A stretch of 64,000 bases of DNA from positions 992,001 to 1,056,000 of the forward strand of contig OZ241340.1 of NCBI GenBank assembly GCA_965199975.1. Direction: 5' to 3'. Positions 9,114-18,147 of the stretch are shown piece after piece. A model generated the notes under the pieces. It ran no database searches and was not told the DNA's origin. It was given only the letters and a program-made list of their open reading frames with translations. The stretch's first letter is position 1. Each line of letters begins with the position of its first letter. The DNA is from JASLDZ01 sp965199975 (GTDB lineage Bacteria > Pseudomonadota > Alphaproteobacteria > Caulobacterales > Caulobacteraceae). A program made the translations under genes and the position numbers.

Positions 9114-11579
9114 GTGACCACCTCCTTCCCCGAGCGCCCCGCGCCCCGCTTCGCCGGCCCGCGCCTGCATGCGCTGGGCCGCGGCGCCAGCATCGCGGCG
9201 GCGGTGGCGCTGGCGGCGGTGGGGGCTGCGGGGCTGTGCTTGGCGATCTACACCGCCTGGCTGTTCCACGACCTGCCGAGCGCCTCGGACCTGGTGGACT
9301 ATCGCCCGCCCACGTCGAGCCGCGTGTACGCCGCCGACGGTACGCTGGTGGGCGAGTTCGGGCGCGAGCGCCGCATCTTCACCCCCTACGACCAGATCCC
9401 GCCGCTGGTGGTGCACGCCTTCCTCTCGGCGGAGGACAAGAACTTCTTCCAGCACGGGGGCGTCGACATGCAGGGCCTCGGCCGCGCTCTGACCCGCGAC
9501 GCGATGGGCGCGCTGACCGGCCACCGCCTGCAGGGCGGCTCCACCATCACCCAGCAGGTGGCCAAGAACGTGCTGCTCTCCAACGAGCAGAGCCTGGGGC
9601 GCAAGATCAAGGAGGCGATCCTCGCCCACAGGCTGGAGCAGACGCTCTCTAAGGAACGCATCCTCGAGCTCTACCTCAACGAGATCTGGCTGGGGAACCA
9701 CAGCTACGGCGTGGGCATGGCGGCCTACAACTACTTCGGCAAGTCGCTGGGCCAGCTGACGCTGCCAGAGGCGGCCTACCTGGCCAGCCTGCCGAAAGGT
9801 CCGTCGAACTACGACCCGGTGCGCCACAAGACCAACGCCATCGTCAGGCGCAACTGGGTCCTGGGCCAGATGCAGGAGAACGGCTGGGCCTCGCACGCCG
9901 CGGTGGACGACGCCCAGCGCCAGGACCTGATCACCCAGACCGCCCCCCAGCGCGCCCATTACCGCGACGCCGACTATTTCATGGAGGAGGTGGGCGCCCG
10001 CGCCCGCGCCGCCCTGGGCGACCGGGTGGACGAGGCGGGCCTCTACATGAAGACCACCATGGACTCCCAGCTGCAGACGGCGGCGCGCACGGCGCTGATG
10101 GCGGGGCTCGAGGAATACGACCGCCGCCACGGCTGGCGCGGCGCCATGGGCCGCGTGGAGCTGACGCCCGGCTGGGAGCGGATCGCGCTCGCCAAGTCCC
10201 CCGCCAGCGAGCGCCGCGCTTGGCGCACGGCGGTGGTGGACAGGTCTTCGCCCGGAGCCGCGCACGTGATCCTGGCCGACGGCGAGGGCGCGGGCGAGGT
10301 CGAGGGGGCCGACGTGGCCTGGGCGCACGCCGGCAAGGGGCTGGCGGTGGGCGACATCGTCTTCGTCGAGCCCGTGGGGGGCGGCCACGTCTACAATCTG
10401 CGCCAGACCCCGGCGGTGAACGGCGCGCTCGTGGCCATCGACCCGCACACCGGGCGCGTGCTCGCGCTGGTGGGCGGCTACAGCTACAGCCTCTCCAAAT
10501 ATGACCGGGCCACGCAGGCGCATCGCCAGCCGGGCTCTTCGATCAAACCGTTCATCTACGCCACGGCGCTGGAGAACGGCTTCACCCCCGCCTCGGTCGT
10601 GCTGGACGCGCCGATCTCGCTGCCGGGCGCCAACGGCTCGGTGTGGTCGCCGGAGAACGACAATCACCGCTCGGCCGGCCGACAGCTGTTCAGGAACGGC
10701 CTCGTCTATTCCCGCAACCAGATGACGGTGCGGATCGCCCAGGCGGTGGGCATGCGCAAGATTCTCGACGCCGTGGCCAGGGACGGGGTGATCGACAAGC
10801 CCTCCGACTGGCCGGCGGTGCTCTCCATCGCGCTGGGAGCGGGCGAGGTGACGCCGCTGCGCCTCACCGGCGCCTACGCGGCCTTCGCCAATGGCGGGCT
10901 GCGGCTCGACCCGCACCTGATCGAACTGGCCGAGGACCGCAGCGGGAAGCCCCTGCTCAAGGGCGATCCGCGCCCGTGCCCCGGCTGCGACGCGGCCTAC
11001 CAGGGCCAGGAGGGCCCGCGCCCGGGGCTGCTGGGGACGCAGGTGATGGACCCCGTGACCGCCTACCAGATGGCCACCATGCTGCAGGGCGTGGTGAGCC
11101 AGGGCACCGCCGCGAGCGTGGGCGCAGCCTTCCCCGACAAGCACATCGCCGGCAAGACCGGCACCACCAACGACTATCGTTCGGCCTGGTTCGTGGGCTT
11201 CACGCCCGACATCGTGGTCGGCTGCTTCATCGGCTTCGACGACAACCGCTCGCTTGGAGAAGGCGAGGTGGGCGGGAAGGCGGCGACGCCGATCTTCATC
11301 GACTTCATGCGCGAGTACTACAGAGCCGACGTCGCCGCCCCGGACTTCGCGCCGCCCAAGGAGGCCAAGCTGGTGCAGATCGGCGCCCACCGCGAGGCCT
11401 TCCGCCCGGGCACGGCCCCCGCGCCGCGCCCCGCCGCGCCGCGCCCGTCGGGTCCCGCCACCGTAGACGGCCGACCCTCCGGCCCCATCCCCTACACCCA
11501 GCTGAACGCGCCCGCCGCCGCCGCGGCCACCCCTCCTCCGCCGAAGAAGGCCCCTGCCGACCTCAGCGGGCTCTACTGA
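9114..11579 (+). CDS. Class A penicillin-binding protein (PBP1A family)
   Basis: 821 residues; GTG start at 9114 with GGAGG 6 bases before it. Inner-membrane peptidoglycan synthase. One membrane segment lies at about residues 24-50, then the GT51 glycosyltransferase (EDKNFFQHGGVD, GGSTITQQVAKN, KIKEAILAHRLEQTLSK) and the transpeptidase with the catalytic motif SSIK (in QPGSSIKPFIYA), SRN, and KTGTT. The C-terminus is a Pro/Ala-rich tail. This is the last clearly chromosomal gene before the accessory region. Confidence 0.96.
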   Translation: MTTSFPERPAPRFAGPRLHALGRGASIAAAVALAAVGAAGLCLAIYTAWLFHDLPSASDLVDYRPPTSSRVYAADGTLVGEFGRERRIFTPYDQIPPLVVHAFLSAEDKNFFQHGGVDMQGLGRALTRDAMGALTGHRLQGGSTITQQVAKNVLLSNEQSLGRKIKEAILAHRLEQTLSKERILELYLNEIWLGNHSYGVGMAAYNYFGKSLGQLTLPEAAYLASLPKGPSNYDPVRHKTNAIVRRNWVLGQMQENGWASHAAVDDAQRQDLITQTAPQRAHYRDADYFMEEVGARARAALGDRVDEAGLYMKTTMDSQLQTAARTALMAGLEEYDRRHGWRGAMGRVELTPGWERIALAKSPASERRAWRTAVVDRSSPGAAHVILADGEGAGEVEGADVAWAHAGKGLAVGDIVFVEPVGGGHVYNLRQTPAVNGALVAIDPHTGRVLALVGGYSYSLSKYDRATQAHRQPGSSIKPFIYATALENGFTPASVVLDAPISLPGANGSVWSPENDNHRSAGRQLFRNGLVYSRNQMTVRIAQAVGMRKILDAVARDGVIDKPSDWPAVLSIALGAGEVTPLRLTGAYAAFANGGLRLDPHLIELAEDRSGKPLLKGDPRPCPGCDAAYQGQEGPRPGLLGTQVMDPVTAYQMATMLQGVVSQGTAASVGAAFPDKHIAGKTGTTNDYRSAWFVGFTPDIVVGCFIGFDDNRSLGEGEVGGKAATPIFIDFMREYYRADVAAPDFAPPKEAKLVQIGAHREAFRPGTAPAPRPAAPRPSGPATVDGRPSGPIPYTQLNAPAAAAATPPPPKKAPADLSGLY

Positions 11580-11838
11580 AGCTCACACAGGCGCTTTCCG
11601 CCACCGTGCTGTGCGTATTGATAATGCTGTTTGGTTAGAAGCTATTCCTGACAAGGCTCGTTAAGGATGGAGAACGGTCCTTACGGGTTCGTACTCTTCA
11701 CAAACCGGCGTTACTGTGTTCTTGGCGCCATAACGGGCCGAGGCAAGCGGTTTCATGTCGCATCTGACGTATAAGTAGGCTTGGGGTGCAGTCACGGGGG
11801 ATGCAAGCATCCTGGAACTCAAAAAGCGCGTCCGCCAG

Positions 11839-12567
11839 GTGGTCACGCCGCGTAACCGCGCCGCGTTCACCGTCCAGGCGGTCGATGGATTCAAGGCCGT
11901 GTTGGCTCGAGGCAGCATCAAGCCTCCGTCTGATGTCTCCGATCGGAACGCCTACCTGCTTGGGCTTTTCCTCGACCGGGATGCAACGACAGAGATCGCG
12001 CGAGAGGATTTGATTTCGCTTCGCGCGCAGTGGCGCCTCAACGCTGATCTTGTCTCGGTATCTCGCAAGGTCAAGGTTAACCTTGAACCGGACTGGAAGC
12101 GTCAGCTTGTCCGCCCAGAGATGACCAACCTCGGGGGTGACTCTAAAGGCCGAGCTCACCTTTCCACCAGATCGCGGCCTTTCGAGTCCATCGAGGAGAT
12201 GATCGACACGAGGCTGCTCTTCGAGCAGTGGCGTCATTCGCAGGGGAGATGCCTCAAGACTCTGGAGGACTGGCACGACTGGGAGGCCTACCACGCGATG
12301 ATCCTTGCAGCTCGGGCTGCTGGGCGTCGGCCTTACGGCTCTAGCAATCCGGTGGCCCACCTCAAGCGGCAGTTCCTCCGAGCGATGGTGCGTGGCGAGT
12401 GCGGTCTCGGCTTGCACGGGCGTTCTTACGCGCAGGTCGCGGCTTGGCTCACGGCCGCCGGCTACCCCACCAGTCACGCTTCCGTGAAGAACGCCGCGCG
12501 TGGAGGGACCCGCGGTCCTGGCGCACGCCCGGAGCGTGGGGACGCTCCTTTGGTGGAGCACCGGTAG
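11839..12567 (+). CDS. Hypothetical protein with C-terminal helix-turn-helix-like segment
   Basis: 242 residues from a GTG at 11839. The coding character extends about 20 codons upstream in frame (to a TAG near 11776) without a good start, so the start is uncertain. Near residues 195-225 a segment SYAQVAAWLTAAGYPTSHASV resembles a small DNA-binding helix-turn-helix. Another short open stretch in a different frame (12573-12701, ending AREALGRPRQK) directly follows and could be its frameshifted tail. No family recognised. It is the first gene of the accessory region. Confidence 0.5.
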   Translation: MVTPRNRAAFTVQAVDGFKAVLARGSIKPPSDVSDRNAYLLGLFLDRDATTEIAREDLISLRAQWRLNADLVSVSRKVKVNLEPDWKRQLVRPEMTNLGGDSKGRAHLSTRSRPFESIEEMIDTRLLFEQWRHSQGRCLKTLEDWHDWEAYHAMILAARAAGRRPYGSSNPVAHLKRQFLRAMVRGECGLGLHGRSYAQVAAWLTAAGYPTSHASVKNAARGGTRGPGARPERGDAPLVEHR

Positions 12568-13048
12568 CGGCGGTGCCCAAGACGCTGGCGCTCCTGAAGG
12601 TGCTGGTCGCTGAGTACCCTGCGTTCCAGTGGGAGCGCGTTCTAGTCGCGGGGCACGAGGCCAAGGCGCGCGAAGCGCTTGGACGCCCTCGTCAGAAGTG
12701 ATCGTTGGACGGCGGTGCGCTCCGCTGCCGTCTCACGGCCCCTCGCGTCCAGCATGAGGTGGCCTCCTCTTCCCATGGCGCCCCGCCCGGAAGGCCCGCT
12801 GCTGCTGGCGTTTTCGGGTGGTGCAACATGCCGGTTGGGGATGAGGGATGGTGGGCGTCACACCGCCCGCTCTCTGCCTCTCTTCCTTGCCACCGAGACC
12901 TCCCGATCATGGTCGCGGCCGCTGCGTGATCGCGCAAGCAACCTCGGAAAGGCCTCTCCACGGCAGCGGTACAGAGCGGCGTCGATGTTTGATGCTCAGA
13001 CGCATTTCATTTTCTTGCTCCGGTCTGGGGCGGCAGCAAGAGGATGTC
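12568..13048. other. 481-base stretch with no convincing complete gene
   Basis: It contains the 43-codon open stretch 12573-12701 (+) noted for the preceding gene, and otherwise nothing that reads as protein. The last bases carry an AAGAGGA ribosome-binding site for the next gene. Confidence 0.4.
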
Positions 13049-13966
13049 ATGCAAGACCTAGATGATGAAGGCAGAGTCGATCACCTCGTTGGCTTCTTGA
13101 TGAGCCACAACGGTGAACTACACATCAGTCGCGCTTGGCTCAGCTCGAACGAAGCGTGGAGCCTGCTTAGGTTGCTGAGCGGCCTAGCCGAAGTCGGGCT
13201 GATCATCCTCCCGAAGGTGCTAGCCACACCTTTGGAGGAAGGGCCAGCGGCGGTCCGGGCTGTTGTCGCCGCGTACGCGACCGAGCCCCTGATCGCCGCC
13301 GTGGAAGCCGTTCAGGCGGGGCATGCGTTCAGGCTTGATCAGCCTTCGGCGGTCATGCCCGTCTGGCCTTTCGCGCCCGATCCCGGTCAGCCGGAGGTGC
13401 TTCTCGGGTCAGGCCAGCTCTGGGGTGTGGACGTCTATCTGGAGGCCCTGTCCGTCGAGGATGACGATCTGCCCGTGCCCAAAGCTTCCGTCGTCGGGCG
13501 CTTCGAGGCGTGGCGGCGTGCGGTTGGGGGCGATCGCCCTCTCGCCACCCTGCGCCTCCCAGGTCGGGGAGACGCCTATGTGCTCTTCGCCTCGACCGGA
13601 GCAGTCGCTGACGCCGACGATGAAGCCCCGCCCCTCCCAGGGCGGGGCTTCATCGCATCTGAGGTCGAAGTCATGACCCCCAACCATCCTGAGAGCTTCA
13701 TCGACCTCGTCCGGCGCTATGCTCCGGCGACGACCGATGACTCGCACGTTCGGCGGACGTCGCTTCGGACCGCGCTCGACGGCGGCGAGGACCCCCTGCA
13801 GCGTCTTCATTACCTCGCTGGCTTGGGCTTAGTGATCCGTACGCTTCCCGATCTCCTCGCCATCAACGACCTTGAGAACGAGGAAGAACTCTCAGCCTTC
13901 AAGGTCCAGGAGGGCGTCGCTGTTTCAGCAGCAAGCGACGGAGTCTGGGTTCTGTTCAGTTTGTAA
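13049..13966 (+). CDS. Hypothetical protein interrupted in frame by a perfect hairpin sequence
   Basis: 305 residues from the ATG at 13049 (MQDLDDEGRVDHLV), preceded by AAGAGGA. No family recognised. An N-terminal helical region (WSLLRLLSGLAEVGLIILP) has a vaguely similar counterpart near the C-terminus (LQRLHYLAGLGLVIRTLP). Codons about 190-202 are formed by a perfect 16-base-pair inverted repeat (13618-13655) that looks like an intrinsic terminator stem, yet the frame stays open through it and continues for about 100 residues with coding character. The possibilities are one protein with an inserted palindromic element, or two genes fused at the hairpin. Confidence 0.55.
   Translation: MQDLDDEGRVDHLVGFLMSHNGELHISRAWLSSNEAWSLLRLLSGLAEVGLIILPKVLATPLEEGPAAVRAVVAAYATEPLIAAVEAVQAGHAFRLDQPSAVMPVWPFAPDPGQPEVLLGSGQLWGVDVYLEALSVEDDDLPVPKASVVGRFEAWRRAVGGDRPLATLRLPGRGDAYVLFASTGAVADADDEAPPLPGRGFIASEVEVMTPNHPESFIDLVRRYAPATTDDSHVRRTSLRTALDGGEDPLQRLHYLAGLGLVIRTLPDLLAINDLENEEELSAFKVQEGVAVSAASDGVWVLFSL
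13618..13655. repeat. Perfect 16-bp inverted repeat (hairpin) inside a coding sequence
   Basis: Left arm 13618-13633 (cgatgaagccccgccc), right arm 13640-13655, 6-base loop ctccca. There is no T-tract after it. The stem-loop is as strong as a terminator but lies within an open frame. Confidence 0.85.
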
Positions 13967-14324
13967 TAGGTCACTCCCGGACGCACGGTTCCGTTAATCT
14001 GCCAACATGAAAGACGACCATGACAGCATCTAGCACGATCCTCGTAGGCCTCGGTCGCGCCCTCACAGGCGCGAGCCGAGCATCCTGCACGATCCTCAGG
14101 GTTCTCAGTCGTTGCGACGTCCGTATCGAGTCGCGCCGGTCCTCCCCGGGGGGCCCGGGCATCCGCGTCACCGTCGACATGAGAGCGTGGCCCTGATCCA
14201 AAGCTGACGCTCCACAACAGTCCCCCTACCCGCCGCGCCCCCTCAGGTGCGACGGCTACAACCCTCGGCGCACGCCTACCGCCTGCGCCGCGGGCTGGCG
14301 TGTCGCCTTTGATCGGACGACCCC
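13967..14324. other. 358-base spacer, possible 58-residue peptide
   Basis: The only plausible coding is 14020-14196 (+), 58 residues, starting MTASSTILVGLGRAL and holding two related segments (STILVGLGRALTGASR, SCTILRVLSR). No ribosome-binding site and no recognised family, so it is not annotated as a gene. Confidence 0.25.
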
Positions 14325-15518
14325 ATGCCCAAGACATCGATCACCAGGAGCTTCATGAAGGACCCTCCGGCACTGACGGCGGGCGTCAAGAAGGTCCGCT
14401 ACTTCGACACGGCGGTGCGGGGCTTCTTCGTGGAGCTCCGCGCCTCGTGCGCTACCTTCTACTTTCGCTACACGGACGAGCGCGGGCGCAAGCCCGAGAC
14501 TAAGCTCGGCCGGTACGGCGACGTCACCGTCGACTAGGCGCGGCGGCGAGCCGAGCAGCTCAAGGCCGAGGTCAGCCTGGGCGGCGACCCCGCGGGCGAG
14601 CGCGAGAAGCGCCTGGCCGTGCCGCTGTTCTCCGCGTTTGTGGAGGACCGCTACTTGCCCCACGTGCGCGAGGAGCTGCGCAGTTACAAGAACGTGGAGG
14701 TGTACTGCCGCAAGCGGCTGGTGCCCATGCTGGGGCGCAAAGCGCTGGACGAGGTCAGCGTCACAGACGTCGCCGAGGTCCGGCGGCGGCTCGTGGCGGA
14801 GAACCTCTCCAACGCCAGCGTGAACCGGCACCTCGCCACCCTCCGCTCCGCCTTCAATCTGGCGCGGAAGTGGGGGCTCTGGCGCGGCGACAACCCGGCC
14901 TCCTCGCCGGGCATGCTGCCGGAGCAGCACCGCGACCTCTACCTGGACCCCGCCCAAACCCGGGCGCTGATCCGCGCGCTAAGCCTGGAGCCGAACCGCG
15001 AGGCGGCCGCGGCCATTGTGCTTCTGGTGCTGACAGGCGCCCGGCGCAGCGAAGTGAGCCTCGCCAGGTGGGAAGACGTTGACCTCGGCCGCGGTCTCCT
15101 CCGGGTGCCGCGGAGCAAGAACGGCCGGACGCGGTGCATCCCGCTCTCGGCCACGGCCGTGCAGCTCCTGCGCGTGCAGGCCGCCCGGCGAGTCTCGGGC
15201 AACCCTTATGTCTTCCCCGGCGTGAAGCAGGGCCAGCCCATTGAGAACCTGAAAAGCCCTTGGACGCGGGCGAAGGCGGCGGCAGGCCTCCGTCCCGACC
15301 TGAGGCTCCATGACCTCAGGCACTCGTTCGCATCTGCCTTGGCGAATGCGGGGACGCCGCTGAACGAGATTGGCGTCGTGCTCGGCCACCGGGAGCTCTC
15401 GACGACTCAGCGCTACGCGCACCACGCGCCCCAGCGCCTGATCGAGACCGCCTCGAAGGCCGCGCAGGCTTGGGACCTCCTGCCCGCGCCGGCCGTCGAC
15501 CCCACCAACGCGGAATAA
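14325..15518 (+). pseudogene. Tyrosine-type integrase broken by an in-frame TAG
   Basis: The frame from the ATG at 14325 runs 70 codons (N-terminal DUF4102-like arm-binding region, FYFRYTDERGRKPETKLGRYGDVTVD), meets TAG at 14535-14537, then continues in the same frame with no other defect to 15518 (catalytic domain). Restored length about 397 residues, typical of prophage or island integrases. Catalytic residues remain: Arg in TGARRSEVSLARW, Lys in SKNGRTRCIPL, HDLRHSFAS, LGHRELSTTQRYAHH. A single C-to-T change (CAG to TAG) would explain the stop. Downstream lies an excisionase-like gene, so this is an island integration module. Confidence 0.85.
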
Positions 15519-15522
15519 ATTT

Positions 15523-15547
15523 GGAGGTGCGCCATCGGCGCACCTCC
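15523..15547 (+). terminator. Rho-independent-type terminator after the integrase
   Basis: GGAGGTGCGCC (15523-15533), loop ATC, then the perfect complement (15537-15547), followed by a pyrimidine/T-rich run (atcccttcctcttttt). Confidence 0.8.
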
Positions 15548-15577
15548 ATCCCTTCCTCTTTTTCCCATGAGTCAGCC

Positions 15578-15841
15578 ATGCCCAACGACCCCGTCATCAC
15601 CCCGGACGATCTGGCGCTGCTGCGCCACCCGGACCCGCTGCTCACGCCCGACGCCGTGGCGGCGTGGCTGAACGTGTCGACAAAGACGCTGGAGCTCTGG
15701 CGCGGGGCGGGTGACGGGCCGCACTTCGTCAGGCTGAACCGCAAGGCGGTCCGTTATAAGTCGGAGGACGTGCAGGCCTTCATCAGCAGCCGGACAGTCT
15801 CGAGTACGGCGGTGCCGACCCGAGCCGACGCGATGCGCTAG
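15578..15841 (+). CDS. Excisionase-like / helix-turn-helix DNA-binding protein
   Basis: 87 residues from the ATG at 15578 (MPNDPVITPDDLALL). The winged MerR/excisionase-type HTH is visible: LLTPDAVAAWLNVSTKTLELWRGAGDGP, then FVRLNRKAVRYKSEDVQAFI. Lies directly after the integrase terminator, so it is probably the AlpA/Xis-type directionality factor of the same island. Its last 4 bases overlap the convergent XRE gene. Confidence 0.8.
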   Translation: MPNDPVITPDDLALLRHPDPLLTPDAVAAWLNVSTKTLELWRGAGDGPHFVRLNRKAVRYKSEDVQAFISSRTVSSTAVPTRADAMR

Positions 15842-16128
15842 CTGCTGGCGCTGGCCGACCCGGCTTCGGCCTCGGCTACGGCGTCGATGATAGGGCCTAC
15901 GAGGGCACGCGGGTCCTCCCCAAGCGCTTCAGCCAGCCGGACAAGCTCGACCACGTTCAGGCGCCTCTCGCCCATCTCCATCTTGGCGACCGTCGACGGG
16001 AGTTGGCCCAGCTTGGCGGCGAGCGCCCGTTGCGTTAGCCCCGCCCGCTTCCGGGCCGCCGCCAGGGCTTGGGCCACGGCGCGGTGGGCGGGCGATGTGA
16101 CCGGCTCCCGCCTCATAAGCCCTTGCAC
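15838..16128 (-). CDS. XRE family helix-turn-helix regulator
   Basis: 96 residues. HTH at about residues 18-75 (VAQALAAARKRAGLTQRALAAKLGQLPSTVAKMEMGERRLNVVELVRLAEALG). Short Ala/Ser tail. An internal ATG at 16116 is also possible as start. Probably the repressor of this island module; this is inferred from position. Confidence 0.85.
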   Translation of the reverse strand: MQGLMRREPVTSPAHRAVAQALAAARKRAGLTQRALAAKLGQLPSTVAKMEMGERRLNVVELVRLAEALGEDPRALVGPIIDAVAEAEAGSASASS

Positions 16129-16270
16129 CTTCCGGGATGAAAGGTCTTGCTAGGCCGCTCGCTTTCTGCTTCCGAAACGGAAGCATTCGGCGACGTTTGT
16201 TGCTAAGCTGACGGCCGCGAGCCCGAGGGGGGGCGCCGCAGCCCAGGCGGGCTCAACCTGGTGGGAGGAC

Positions 16271-17911
16271 GTGGTGGTCGAGGACGCGGGACATGAAGCT
16301 TCTGTGGGCTCCGCCGCTGGGTTTGGAGCGGTACCTGGCGCCGCTGTGGTCGCGGGGGATCCGCAAACGCTGGGCGGGGTGAACGGCCTGACTAACAAGA
16401 ACTTCTTCTGGGCGTGGTTCCTGGTGGTCAACGCCAGCTTTCTCGTCCTCGCGATCTTCCTGCCTTTCGCCGTCGCGTTCCCCTTCATCGGCATCGCGGG
16501 GGCGATCTTCTCATTGTTCGCGTCCAAGTGGCTCGCCATGCGCGCCCACCGCATCCAGGTGATCGACCCAGCCGCCTTTCGCTCGGGCGCGGAGGCCGAG
16601 CTGCACGCAATGGTGGCCGAGCTCTCGTCCCGCGCGGGCTTGCCGAGCACGCCTGAGGTGGGCGTCTACGAGAGCCCCGACATGAACGCATTCGCCACCG
16701 GCGCGAGCCAGTCCAACAGCCTGGTCGCCTTCAGCACCGCCCTGATCGAAAAGCTGCCAGCGCACCAGGTCCGGGCCGTCGCTGCACACGAGGTCGCCCA
16801 CATCGCCAACCGCGACATGCTAGCCATCGTGCTGCTTCAGGGTGTGATCAACTCCGTAGCGCTGGTCTGCGTCGCGCCGCTCCACCTGCTCAAGGTATTG
16901 AACTGGTTCTCCGACCGGTTCAGCTGGGCGATCGAGATCGTCCTCACCTTGGCGCACGTGGTGGTCTCGGCCGTGGTCCTGTTCCTCGGCAGCTTGGTGA
17001 CAAAGGCCTTCTCCCGCGCCCGGGAATTTCGGGCCGACGCGCTGGCAGCGCACCTGGTCGGGTCGGACCATATGGCCGGCGCGCTCGAGTCGATCTCGCG
17101 CGATAAGCCGCTGATCCCCCGCGAGCAATTGGGCTACGCGGCCTTCAAGATCTCCGGCGCGCCCGGCATCGCGGAGGTGCTGTCAACCCACCCTCCCGTG
17201 GCCAAGCGCATAGCGGCGCTCCGGGCGATGGCGCTTCCCGAGCGTCCCGGCCTGATCTTGCCAGCCAGGACAGTCGACGGCTTCGTGCCTCCGAAAGTGG
17301 AAGGGGGGGGCGTGATGCGCGCGTCAGCGATGCTGACGGCAGGGGCCGCCCTGGCGACGGTCGTCACCGCCTGCGGCAGGTCCCACCAAGAAGCCGCGCC
17401 GACTGCGGCAACGTCCCAGCACCTGACGGCCGCCAGCGCCGCTGCGCCTGCCGCCGCTCGCGCGGCGATCCTCCGCGAACCCGACGTGCTGATCACCGCG
17501 GGCGACGCTGGCGACGCTGGCGACGCTGGCGACCTGAAGGAAGTGGCGTCGGCTCACGGCGTCTTTCGCATCGCGGCCATTGGCGGCGTCGACACGCTCA
17601 CCCTGGACCGAAAGCCTGTGAGCTACCGCCCCGTAGAGGGCGGCGGCCCCAAGGTGGTGGCGGCGGATGATGGCCTCACGCTGCACGGCGTCTTCGAGCT
17701 GGATGGTGAGAGTGTGGCCTGGGCCACGATCATCGGCGGCACGGCGTGCGCGGGCACGCACGTGTTGGTGCCCGCTGGGCTGACCAAGACGGTCGAAGGC
17801 CTGTCGATTTCCGGCTGCGACGACCGGGGCACGATCCGCAAGGTCGGAGACCGGCTGGAGTTCGAGGCGGGCGGTACGTCGGGCACCTACGATCACGGCC
17901 ACCTGCGATAA
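16271..17911 (+). CDS. M48 family metalloprotease fused in frame to a lipoprotein domain
   Basis: 546 residues from the GTG at 16271 (GGAGGA just before). An alternative start is the GTG at 16379, which overlaps by GTGA a 29-codon leader frame (16293-16382). Residues 45-340 are an HtpX-like membrane zinc protease: two hydrophobic segments, HEVAHIANRD (HExxH), another membrane pair, and EFRADALAAHLVG with the third ligand. After residue 345 comes a G-tract (17303-17310) and then what looks like a complete lipoprotein with its own signal peptide and lipobox. Removing one G would end the protease at a TGA overlapping the ATG at 17315. A short run of 9-base repeats (17500-17529) encodes GDAGDAGDAGD. 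Confidence 0.8.
   Translation: MVVEDAGHEASVGSAAGFGAVPGAAVVAGDPQTLGGVNGLTNKNFFWAWFLVVNASFLVLAIFLPFAVAFPFIGIAGAIFSLFASKWLAMRAHRIQVIDPAAFRSGAEAELHAMVAELSSRAGLPSTPEVGVYESPDMNAFATGASQSNSLVAFSTALIEKLPAHQVRAVAAHEVAHIANRDMLAIVLLQGVINSVALVCVAPLHLLKVLNWFSDRFSWAIEIVLTLAHVVVSAVVLFLGSLVTKAFSRAREFRADALAAHLVGSDHMAGALESISRDKPLIPREQLGYAAFKISGAPGIAEVLSTHPPVAKRIAALRAMALPERPGLILPARTVDGFVPPKVEGGGVMRASAMLTAGAALATVVTACGRSHQEAAPTAATSQHLTAASAAAPAAARAAILREPDVLITAGDAGDAGDAGDLKEVASAHGVFRIAAIGGVDTLTLDRKPVSYRPVEGGGPKVVAADDGLTLHGVFELDGESVAWATIIGGTACAGTHVLVPAGLTKTVEGLSISGCDDRGTIRKVGDRLEFEAGGTSGTYDHGHLR
17315..17911 (+). CDS. Putative lipoprotein, in frame with and possibly separate from the M48 protease
   Basis: 198 residues from the ATG at 17315 (MRASAMLTAGAALATVVTAC). 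The N-terminus is a textbook lipoprotein signal with lipobox VTAC; a Thr/Ala/Pro linker, the GDA repeat, and a beta-rich C-terminal domain with paired cysteines (GTACAGTH, ISGCDD) follow. A signal sequence in the middle of a cytosolic-facing protease tail makes no sense, so this was very probably once a separate gene. The preceding G-tract would serve as its ribosome-binding site. Confidence 0.5.
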   Translation: MRASAMLTAGAALATVVTACGRSHQEAAPTAATSQHLTAASAAAPAAARAAILREPDVLITAGDAGDAGDAGDLKEVASAHGVFRIAAIGGVDTLTLDRKPVSYRPVEGGGPKVVAADDGLTLHGVFELDGESVAWATIIGGTACAGTHVLVPAGLTKTVEGLSISGCDDRGTIRKVGDRLEFEAGGTSGTYDHGHLR

Positions 17912-18147
17912 AGCGTGGATCAGCTTCGCTGCCCGTCACCGAATAAGCGAAGAATTCAGAGCGTGGGCTATAAGCCCGTTCCTGACCCAAGCCCTTGCTG
18001 GCACACCGCCCCACGCCAGAACCGGACATTCCCTCCGCTCCGAACACACGACACACCAGGAGGTCAGGTCAGCGTTCGATCAACGCCGCCCCTTTCGGTT
18101 CGATGGACGCTGGTTGCGTAAGATGGCGGCCCCGCTTAGCTGCCGGG

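Noticed and set aside
8805..11390. Very long minus-strand open frame (861 codons)
   Set aside because: It is the antisense shadow of the PBP1A and acyl-CoA dehydrogenase genes in high-GC DNA; Arg/Gly/His-rich random-looking translation.
11698..12561. 287-codon minus-strand frame opposite the 242-residue hypothetical
   Set aside because: The plus-strand reading has better amino-acid composition and a helix-turn-helix-like segment; only one can be real and the minus frame looks random.
11580..14324. Second copy of the tRNA-Arg 3' end as a left attachment site
   Set aside because: Reading this interval on both strands showed no match to the acceptor/T-arm sequence of the tRNA.
17500..17530. 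Short 9-base tandem repeat (GGCGACGCT)
   Set aside because: Only about three units, within a linker; a minor repeat rather than a locus of interest on its own.
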